Part shown: piece after piece, positions 10,258 through 18,519 of the stretch
Position numbering within the stretch: position 1 is the first letter of the stretch
How the letters are laid out: each line of letters opens with the position of its first letter
Source of the DNA: Simplicillium sp. C3G150-2
Lineage: Eukaryota; Ascomycota; Sordariomycetes; Hypocreales; Cordycipitaceae
Length of the DNA: 64,000 bases
Assembly (NCBI GenBank): GCA_022702485.1
Contig: JAJIYY010000004.1
Span: 248,001 to 312,000, forward strand
Direction of reading: 5' to 3'
Notes under the pieces: generated by a model
Told to the model about the DNA's origin: nothing
The model's database searches: none
What the model saw: the letters and a program-made list of their open reading frames with translations, nothing else
Made by a program: the position numbers and the translations under genes

Positions 10258-12126
10258 TCATGCATCCTCAGGCTTATTATTCTCATGGGCGGCGAAGATA
10301 TGCTCTTCGTTGATTTGATGCTTGGCTGACTTGCGGGCGGAGACACCTTCTTGAAACTGGAGACAGTAAGTATGAGTCTAGGTTATAAGAAAATCACTTA
10401 CCATAACATCCATCTCACCAAAAGTGCGGTCTTTCGTTTCGAAGAGGCGAAAGTATCCCCATACGAAGGTCATACTGGCCAATGCTGCCCAGAAGAAAGC
10501 CTGCACTGATCAGCTACGTACGTATTGGAGACATGGCAGGGTTACTCACCGTCTTTCCTTTAGCGTTCCAAGCTCCAGGGGAGATCAAGCGAGGCTGCAG
10601 AATGCCGCCACACACGATATTACCGAAATAGTAGAAGCTTCGAGCCAAGACCACAGTTTGAGTTCTGAGACGAGTAGACCCAATCTCGGCGACAATGGTG
10701 TAAACAATGGGCCCAACAGTCATGGAGTAAGCGCCTAGCCATACAATACACAGTAGCGACTGACCCCAAGCTAAACCAACTGTTTGCTCTGGCAACGCAA
10801 GAAATCCAATTGTCCAGAGAATTACAACCAGACTTGCAAAGCCTACCAGCCAGATGTTGCGTCGGCCCCATCTAGAAAGATAGAACCAGGAGAGAATGGT
10901 GCCCACAAACGCGATTCCCGTGCCGCCGAGGCTGATGGCATAGGCTGCATTTGCGCTGATGCCTGTCTGCTGGAAGAAGAAACTACCACTGTAGCATAAC
11001 GCGCCACCATTTGTGATATGCGACATGAACGCCATGCACGCAATTTCGGTTCTACGAGCGTTGGTGCCTCGGAATGCATCCCAGTACGTGACGCCCGCAC
11101 GCTCCTCCATCTCCAATTTGTTGGTGTGCACCATCATGGCGATGATATCGTCATAGTTGGTGTCGTCATTTGACTCGTGAAGACGTTGGAGGGATTGTTT
11201 GGCCTTCTCAAGTTCATTCATTCGCACAAAATACCATGGTGACTCCGGAGCCATCCATGCCGCGATGAACAGAGGGATAGGCCACACCCACTGGACAATG
11301 AAAGGGATGCCTTGTTTGTTAGCCACCAGCTGGCATGAATGAAATGCATTTTGTTGTCAGTAGTGTGCAGATGGCAAGGAATACTTACGATATGACCATT
11401 GCGACGGGTTGTTCACCAAACCCTTTAAAACGCCAGCTGAAATGAATTGTCCAATACACCAGCAGAGGTTGACATATGCCGTAAGGTACCCACGTATAGC
11501 CAGAGGTGTGACCTCCGCGGCATATGCCGGGCCAGTAGTAGCAAATACGCCCCAAGCGATATTGCACAAGACCTGTCCTGCTAGTAGAACCTCAATGCTA
11601 GGCGCAAAGACGACCATGAAGATGAAAGCGGTAAGCCAGATCATTGTGACCATGAAGGTACGCCTGTGCCCGAACTTGGAAGTCGCCCAGCCGTTGAAAA
11701 TTGCCCCTATGATATTAGCCATTGCGCCCAAGCAATTGAACTTTGTTTGCCACTGTGCAGATATCTGATATCCATTTTTATCATCCAGGTATTCGCCGTA
11801 CTTTTCTCGGAAGCTTGGATAGCCAAAGAACGAACTAATCAGAGTCACATCGTAACCCTCCATGATAACACTCGTGGAGATGACTTTGCCCGTTAGCTTG
11901 GAGCCGGTGCGTCAAGGGTTCACTTACGGATAGACCAGAGTGCGGCTCGTTTGTGCGTCTTGAGACTTTGCCACAACCCCGTGGAGTGCTCGTTGACTGT
12001 AGCGGCTAAGGCGCCATTGTTCAGAGCTTTGTCCTGGAGGCTGACGTCGTTGAGATGTTGGATGGAGTAGCTTCCTTTCTCGACACTCAGGTCATGAGAT
12101 GGTACTTGATCCTTGTCTGTTACCAT
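10258..12126 (-). CDS. MFS sugar transporter, alpha-glucoside permease type
   Basis: Proton-coupled plasma-membrane sugar uptake is expected. Exons on the minus strand: 12126-11928, 11883-11389, 11310-10550, 10500-10402 and 10356-10258, giving 550 aa. Introns are 44, 78, 49 and 45 bp, all GT-AG, with phases closing exactly. Marks of the maltose/alpha-glucoside group are the cytosolic stretch LKTHKRAALWS, then VIMEGYDVTLISSFFG, FGHRRTFM, the sugar-porter turn after TM5-6 (QWSY-RIPFIVQWVWP, made by the second splice), PESPWYFVR, LSRWGRRNIW and FETKDRTFGEMD. About 12 hydrophobic segments are visible, with a charged C-terminal tail. It sits between the GH3 and GH12 genes. Members take up alpha-linked disaccharides; isoprimeverose is an alpha-1,6-linked Xyl-Glc, which would match the cytosolic alpha-xylosidase. 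Substrate is inference. Confidence 0.92.
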
Positions 12127-12180
12127 TGCAGCTATTGCTGTGCGATGATCGTTACAGGTTTTGGCCGGATGCTACCTTGG

Positions 12181-12187
12181 GGCTAAA
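12181..12187 (+). promoter_or_regulatory. GGCTAAA, XlnR/Xyr1-type site
   Basis: The 7-mer lies 55 bp upstream of the transporter ATG. It matches the GGCTAAA form of the XlnR site. It may instead lie in the 5' leader of that gene. Confidence 0.4.
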
Positions 12188-12448
12188 GGCACTTATTGAG
12201 ACGGATGCAGAGACGGGACATGCAGTACACTATAAACCCGCAGCTGCATCACTTCACAGCTGCGGGAAAATTGAAGCTGAAGCTAAAGACGCCACGTTAG
12301 CACAAGTCATCAGCCGCAGGTCTTAGGATGGTACAATTCTAGGTACGCAAAACAAAAGCGTGAGTGTAGTCTCTTGGGTGGCAAGATTGAGTGGTATACA
12401 AGTCTCGGTAGACTGGGACCGAGGATCGCCCGAATACGTCGCTTACCT

Positions 12449-12457
12449 TTAGCCTAA
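12449..12457. promoter_or_regulatory. TTAGCCTAA palindrome, XlnR dimer-type site
   Basis: This 9-mer equals the TTAGSCTAA element described for the XlnR dimer in Aspergillus oryzae. It is extended by one further base pair on each side (TTT and AAA). It is almost exactly midway between the transporter ATG (323 bp) and the GH12 ATG (320 bp), as expected for a shared activator site. Confidence 0.55.
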
Positions 12458-12705
12458 AGACACGGAAGATGTCGTATTCTAATTGAAACCGGCCTCCAGC
12501 AATCACAAGCGGGAACCGCCATAACAGGGCTATTTTCCATTATGCAGATCATGGATTTCGTGGGGTATTGCGGGATTGTGGAGCTCCGTGATATCGGCCC
12601 GCCAAGCCGTCCCAGAGGCATTTTGATTACAGTTATAGTCGTTATGCAGAAAATAATTTGGAGCTTATAACGCTTCTGTTATAGTTTAATTACCCGTAGG
12701 ATCAT

Positions 12706-12712
12706 TATAAAT
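12706..12712 (+). promoter_or_regulatory. TATA-like box of the GH12 gene
   Basis: TATAAAT, 65-71 bp upstream of the GH12 ATG, which itself has the strong context GCCACCATG. Position and sequence fit a TATA box; no transcription start is known. Confidence 0.4.
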
Positions 12713-12776
12713 TACCTCTCAGCGTATCTGTGTAAAGAAGTTCTCTCAAAAGTCCATCTCTGGAAACTTGGCCACC

Positions 12777-13564
12777 ATGACGCCCACTACCCTCATGCTA
12801 GGCCTCTTGGCGACTCTGAGCGCCGCCAGTCCCTTCGTACGTGCGACCGACTGTTCTCAGTACGGTTCTACAAAAGCAGGTAACTACACTGTCTACAATG
12901 ATCTTTGGGGTAAAGACGGGGCCGTAAGCGGCAGCCAGTGCTACTCGATCGATGGAACCAGCGACACCAGTGTTAGCTGGGAGACGACGTGTGTTTTGCT
13001 TCCTTACTGATCAACTTAACAACTGACATTTATAGTTGGACATGGCAGGGTGGCTCTGGAGTTAAGTCCTATGCAAATGCCGTCGTCAACGCTTCGCCGA
13101 AGGCGCTGAGTGCGATTCCATCCATGCAATCCTCTTGGTCCTGGACGTACGCGGGTTCGAATCTAGACACAAACGTTGCGTATGACTTGTTCACTTCCTC
13201 TTCGCCATCTGGAAGCAATGAGAATGAGATCATGATTTGGCTCGCGAGTCTGGGCGCGGTGGGGCCCATCTCTTCAAGCTACGACTCCTCCGGAAAGCCA
13301 GTGCCGGTGGCTTCTCCTACGATCGGTGGCAGGAGCTTCAAACTCTACAAAGGATCAAACGGATCCAATATTGTGTTTTCTTTTGTTGCAAAAAGCCAAA
13401 TCAATAGTTTTTCGGGTGACGTGAAGGAATTTCTCGACTATTTGATCAGTCATCAAGGCCTGAGCGCTTCGCAGTATTTGATCAGCAGCGGAGCTGGAAC
13501 CGAGGCTACATCGGGTTCTAATGCTAAGTTTACCGTCAAGAATTACAGTCTTGCTATTTCTTGA
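12777..13564 (+). CDS. Secreted GH12 endo-beta-1,4-glucanase / xyloglucanase
   Basis: GH12 enzymes cut beta-1,4-glucans; several fungal members prefer xyloglucan. Exons 12777-12988 and 13036-13564 (47-bp intron, GTGTGT donor) give 246 aa. The ATG at 12777 has an optimal context (GCCACC before it); the upstream in-frame codon is TTG. A signal peptide TLMLGLLATLSAASP is followed by a short propeptide. Family marks in order: CSQYGS, TVYNDLWG, the spliced TWTWQGG, NAVVNASPKALS, then the nucleophile in NEIMIWLAS (Glu about 135) and the acid/base in SGDVKEFLDYL (Glu about 202). Length is normal. It is the endo-acting member of the block and is divergent from the transporter. Xyloglucan preference is suggested by the neighbours, not by a residue I can name. 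Confidence 0.92.
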
Positions 13565-15692
13565 TTTCTAAGTATTCCTTCAAGAGCATTGCCAAATAGT
13601 AGTCTTCATTTATTTTAGCAGAAATGTTAGAGTTGAGTTAGGGTTATGGTTAGGGAACCCCAGCTCTGTCGGCTACCATGATAATCATTTGGGCGAATGA
13701 TGGCGGGGCACTCCAGAATTAGAAGTTTTTCTTCTTCTAATATATTTAGACAAGAGGGTAATATTATATTCTCAGTTGGTAGAATCTCTTGTATATATTA
13801 AGCATGTAAGTGAAGGCTCCTAAGCCGGCATGTCTATTGTCAACACAGGTTGCGAAACCTTTTCAGATTGCATAGTAAAGAAGGGTAGCTTTTAGGCCCT
13901 GTATGTTCTATGATTGACTACCTATGCTGCGATGCGTGAAATCCTATACCATACAAACAAGTCGCGAGTATAGAAATGAGATTGAGGTGTATTGACATTT
14001 CGTGGGCTTTTGAAAATGTCCTCTTCGCACGCTCTTTTACTTCTTTGTTGAGTGCTGGATCTATTGAGAGTTAGTCAGCCAATCTTACCCATTAATCCCT
14101 ATGTATTATGGAAAAGTCACAGACCCATTTTGTTTAGGCTTATCATTGCCTTACTGGTCTGCGGTCCATACACCTTCAAGTTCAAAAGGCTCGAAATGCT
14201 TGCACATGAGAGAAGAGTAAGATCAAAGGCTCGTGTGTAGACGGAGGCGGGCTTGTAGGCAGGGTATGTTAGACCGAGCAAAAGGATCATTGAACATTGG
14301 CCGCGAAAATAAGAAGAAAATAATCGTTCCTGTAAAGCTGAAAAGGGCTGTCTCGCGAGTGACTGAAAAGAGACCTTGGTAACAATAAAGGTCTGGTACA
14401 AGCTAGCCCCGAGAAGGGTCGAAAGCACCGAAACGTGGCACAGCTGAGAGAGGTAGTGCAGTGGTCCGCTTACTTTCTCCATGTTGCAATGCGTTGGAAT
14501 AGACCGAAGATAAACAACTTCCACGTGGTTGAGAAAAAGCGACTATTTATTGGGACTTTGAGAGCCAAACTCTCCGGGTCAAGTCGGAATTGTATTTGAG
14601 CTGTTAGTAAGTGTGAATCGTAGTGCGGAGCGCTTTAATACCGCCGAAACTGCGGATTGGCTAAGACACAGTAATAAATCCGAACACCTTCGGATAAAGT
14701 AAGCCAAGCGAATTTACTGTACAAATCTCCGTGGCCTATAGTACCGCATCAAAAGAGCTAGCTAATTTGACTAGTTGCACAATTTGGGAGCGATCATACT
14801 AACAAAGCAGATTTACCTAGTTCTTGAGCTTGTGTAAGGCTGTAAGGATTTAATCTAGACGCTCCTCAATAATCTCCTCGTTCGATCAGAGGACCACCCA
14901 CCAGAGTAGCAAATTTACAACAGAAGTTAGTGTCTAAATTGCTGAAGAGTACTAGACACCAGTCTTTGAACGACGGATGGAGATATTTTAGGCAGTATTA
15001 CTCTTTTTACTGAACTGTTTTATGGCCTTTACTGTCTCCGTCGCCAAGGTGGAAATAGTTGGCACCACGACCGAAGCAGCCGCGTGGCAGGCAAGACATT
15101 CGTCGCCCATTTGCAAATGTTTCAAGCTGCTAGTGACGCTACTTGGCGCAGACCAGACTGTATGCCGATGGTCCTCTGATTAATAACCTGAGTTCATACT
15201 ACGACACAAATCGGCGACAGAGGAAAGCTATCAGAAGTATATTAACCCCAATAGGCGTTCACACTTCCTCATCTTTAGACACCTTGTCAAATTCGCGGAG
15301 CGCCAACTCGTGTTTTCATCAATAGTAAATCTGAAAATCAGTAAATCAATTGCTTCTTTCCTCTTCCATAAGAACGTCAATACAACAATAGAACTAAAAG
15401 ACCTAAGAAAACCGGGACGGCCCATCTATATTGGGGTCATCTTGATAAACAGGTAAGTGTTCCGTATTTAGATGGCTGTAAACTTGGACGAGCAAATCAC
15501 CTAACTAGTTTCTAGTACTATAGAGACTCTTAAAATTGTCGCAATTGACATACTATATGGGATAAGCCTTATTATACCTGAAAAAATGCTAGATGAGCGT
15601 TTCACGCCACATTTAAAAGCTCAAGCGTTAGATATCAGGTTTCATTATGTTTTATTACTGAGCAATATCCGAACTGAAGGACAGATTAGAGT
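13565..15692. other. Gene-poor AT-rich region
   Basis: 2.1 kb without a supportable gene. Short hairpins follow GH12: an 8-bp stem at 13718-13725 with 13734-13741, and ACAAGAG at 13750-13756 facing CTCTTGT at 13786-13792. A perfect TCCGAA-CACC-TTCGGA inverted repeat lies at 14679-14694. Several short open frames on both strands have no recognisable content. The composition resembles decayed mobile DNA, but I can define no element ends. Confidence 0.4.
13638..13655 (+). repeat. Three telomere-like hexamers
   Basis: TTAGGG, TTATGG, TTAGGG in tandem about 75 bp after the GH12 stop. Fungal telomeres are usually TTAGGG repeats, so this is a possible interstitial trace, but three units can arise by chance. 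Confidence 0.35.
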
Positions 15693-16049
15693 CTAATTTC
15701 CTTTGACTCGACCGTCAGGTTTGCCATCCTTTCGCAACCCATCGTTCTCCGAAGGCTTGTAGTCGTCGGCGCCAGAAGAGCCTGTGGACTGACCGCCGCT
15801 ATCCTCGGTTCCAGAGGTCTTGCCACCATCAGCCCCCGCAGATTTGGGATCAACCTTACCATGGGCGAATTCTACTAGATTGGTAAGAGCCGATAAATGA
15901 TGGGCACGAAAAACTTACCACCTGTGCCGACTCGCTTATCGGGCGTTCCGTCCTGCTTCAGACCATCGTTCTCTGTGTGAAAGGTTATTAAAAAAACCCG
16001 TTGGTTTCATATCAATATGTTCCTTGCCGGTAGGTTTGTAATCAGACAT
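15693..16049 (-). CDS. Small hydrophilic protein with internal DYKPTENDGL duplication
   Basis: Reconstructed by hand; the exons are too short to show as one open frame. Exons 16049-16028, 15972-15919 and 15871-15693 give 84 aa. Intron 1 (55 bp) begins GC (GCAAGG) and ends AG; intron 2 (47 bp) is GTAAGT with two possible acceptors three bases apart. The protein has no hydrophobic segment and is rich in Gly, Asp, Lys and Ser. It opens MSDYKPTENDGLKQDG, continues GTGEFAHGKVDP, has a Gly/Ser-rich middle, then repeats the start as DDYKPSENDGLRKDG and ends DGRVKGN. I know similar short proteins with GTGEFAHGKVDP in other filamentous fungi, mostly without assigned function, sometimes expressed in conidia or stress. 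The exact match of three phases and a strong repeat make the model good. Function is unknown. Confidence 0.75.
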
Positions 16050-16898
16050 GTTGGAGAATAATTTTGAAAGTAATCTGAAAGAAAATGTAGATAAGACTGG
16101 CGATTGAAGTTTTCTCTAACTAATGAATTATTGCTTCTCTGCTGGGACAAAGCAAGGTTTTTATACTTTCCGAATCTCCAACGATTTGGGACAGTTAATT
16201 TCTTGATTGACGCTGAAAAAAACCAATTACATCACCATGATCAGGTCAGGTCGACGCTACCAGTGTAATACACGAGAGATACCATCTTAGTTGAGATATT
16301 TTAATTGAGGAACTACTGGAAGTAGCAGAAGATCAGCATCAAATAATGCTGGAGGATTTCCTCCGGTTGGAAATCAATGATGCTCTGGCTATCGTGGATT
16401 TAGAGTACATGTAGGGCTCGCGAGAAGCACGATTCTTACGTCTTCCTCGCAATCGATCCATGTAGTTATTGCCCAGTTCCACACTGATTGCAAAGAGCTT
16501 GCTGGCCTAATATTTGTGGTAAGACATTAACCCACGAAGCTTTTTCCATTTACGATGGTCCTAAAACACGCGACCAGGAAGGTAGCAGACACATGCCGCG
16601 AGGTGTGGCTTTCGGAGCAAATTTCCTCAACTATGGGGTGTGCAGCCAGCACGGTTGAAGATATTGCTACATAATACCCTTAGACGAAAATAGCTATAGC
16701 AAGCCTGACATTTTCTTAATAAGGTAATAACTATTCCTAAAGCTCCATAGAGTTGAATTGGTTGAGATAGCTTAATATTTATATTTGGGGTAGAGCAACA
16801 AATCACATCGTAGATTGAAGATGCGTTGTTGGTTACACGAAAGATCAGGCATCAGTAGGAACCAAATCCACATCCTCTAATACAACTGGTCAATCTGT
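16050..16898. other. Intergenic region upstream of the small protein
   Basis: About 850 bp of AT-rich sequence with no coding signal. It would contain the promoter of the 84-aa protein; I recognise no specific element. Confidence 0.4.
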
Positions 16899-16976
16899 AA
16901 GGCAACCTAGAAAGCAACCTAGAAGGCAACCTAGAAGGCGCATTAGGAGGCAGACTGAAAGGCCGGCTAGGAGGCC
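16899..16976 (+). repeat. 12-bp minisatellite, about 6.5 units
   Basis: Units begin at 16899, 16911, 16923, 16935, 16947, 16959 and 16971 (half unit). The first three are nearly identical (AAGGCAACCTAG); the later ones drift but keep AGG at the start and mostly TAG at the end. One forward frame reads as repeated Arg-Gln-Pro-Arg, but no gene uses it. It stops just before an ATG at 16977, some 100 bp ahead of the phosphotransferase-like fragment. Confidence 0.75.
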
Positions 16977-17081
16977 ATGTCCGCTAGTAAGCCTGAGCTT
17001 GATCTTGTATTAAAGGCAAGACATCCCGCCTTCACTTTGATAAAATATTACAACCTTTTCTGGCTAAATTGCAACTCTTAA

Positions 17082-17636
17082 CTCCCATCCAAATCATCAT
17101 TGAGCTTTCAATTTAGAAACCATGCCGTCCACCGTTGGTCCTTGTCAGAATTGCAAACAAAACGTCTCAAGCACACATACTATCTCATTACCGAATACAT
17201 CGAGGGCATCAGCATGATCGACCTCTCCGACGACCAGAGAGCTGTTGTGTCTAAAGAGCTCGAGGCTCACAGAGCGACGCTGCGAACCCTGACTTCAATG
17301 CGACTTGGCGGGCCGTCAGGATTGGTTATTCCACCTTACCGAGTTCTCAAACACTCAGAAACTGTCAAATGGAACTTGAAAGAGTCGGATACACCCGAAT
17401 ACGTCTTTTGTCACAACGACTTGTCGCAGCACAATGTCATTGTTGATCCGCAGTCGCTCAAGATAAAGGCCATTATAGACTGGGAGTATGCCGGCTTTTA
17501 TCCTCCAGAGTTTGAGTCTCCATTCTTTCATAGACGTGGGCCATCAGCTGCAATTGGCGACGAAGTAGACGACTCGTCCGAACTGCTGGCATTTCTTCAC
17601 TCTCAGAATATGGCGGACACCCAGCAGGACCTCTAA
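17082..17636 (+). pseudogene. Aminoglycoside-phosphotransferase-like kinase fragment, 5' truncated
   Basis: The frame is open from a TAA at 17079 to the TAA ending at 17636. It carries the C-lobe of the APH/choline-kinase-like fold: YYLITEYIEGIS, the catalytic loop FCHNDLSQHNVIVD (H-N-D-x5-N) and the metal site IDWEYAGFYPPEFE. The N-lobe with its nucleotide-binding loop and Lys is missing, and the first in-frame ATG is inside the hinge region. An ATG at 16977 opens a 22-codon frame that does not join it. I therefore read it as a truncated copy. An unseen 5' exon is possible but I find no candidate coding for the N-lobe within 1 kb. Fungi have many such genes of unknown substrate. Confidence 0.6.
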
Positions 17637-18519
17637 TTTGGCACATGAGCCCATCATGTTCATATCATTTCATATATGTCAAAATAATGACATCTGCTAT
17701 TTTATTTCGATGATTTAAAGTTCCATATTGCCCCTGGCAAGCTGTTGACTTGTATGACACTGGAATGGAGATATCTTGTGCTACATATTGTTTAATATTT
17801 AATATTTCAATCATTAATATATTGATCTGGCTACGTCTTTCACTTGACCTAGTATTTTCCCTTGACTATTTCCTTTACCGTTGAAGGATCGACATGGTGG
17901 GCATGACATGACATGGTTGTGGCATCGCAGGCTGGACTAATGGATCCCCAGCCATCCCATATCTCATGCACGTCAGCCATCGCATTTTACAGACCTGCAC
18001 GACCCTGCAGCAGTAAATCTGGAGACTGAAATAAACAGAGAGAGAAGAAACACGTACAAAACAAGACAGACCTGCATTCCGTTTATTCATTATTCATTTT
18101 TATTTTCCTGCGCCTGCTTTGACCTGTCTGCATCCCCTCCTTGCGACATTCTAAAACGTCCCCAAGCCTCAGCCCGGATTATGACGTCGCACCAGCGCCA
18201 AAGCAACTCATACTAAACCCTGTCTTGCCTCGTCTTCGCCCTGCCTTGCTTGCCTGCTCTGCCTTGGCCATCCCGCAAGGCACAGCTCGACTCCAAGCTC
18301 AATTAAGACGGGCCGACCCGGCAACCAAAGCCAACCTTGACCATTGCGTCAGGTCTGCGCTGCCAGCCACCCGAGTTAATTGAATTATCGTTACACATAT
18401 ATTATTATTCATTGGTGCATTTACGTTTGGACCATTAGCGCATGCGACACAAAGATATTGTTTTGTTTCCTCACCGTCTGCCATGAGACACACCATCAAC
18501 CGCTTCACATTCCAGCGCA
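17637..18519. other. Intergenic region, promoter of HET gene
   Basis: 883 bp without a gene. The first part is AT-rich (near 17780-17830); the last 300 bp are C-rich with repeated CTTGC/CTGCC words, as often seen in leaders of fungal genes. Confidence 0.4.

Larger units (their letters stand above)
12127..12776. promoter_or_regulatory. Divergent promoter of MFS transporter and GH12 genes
   Basis: 650-bp shared region. It holds the TTAGCCTAA palindrome, a separate GGCTAAA near the transporter, a TATA-like box before GH12 and a GTGGGG at 12560-12565 that fits the CreA consensus SYGGRG. Activation by XlnR/Xyr1 with glucose repression would be the expected pattern for wall-degrading genes; here it is inferred. 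Confidence 0.55.
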
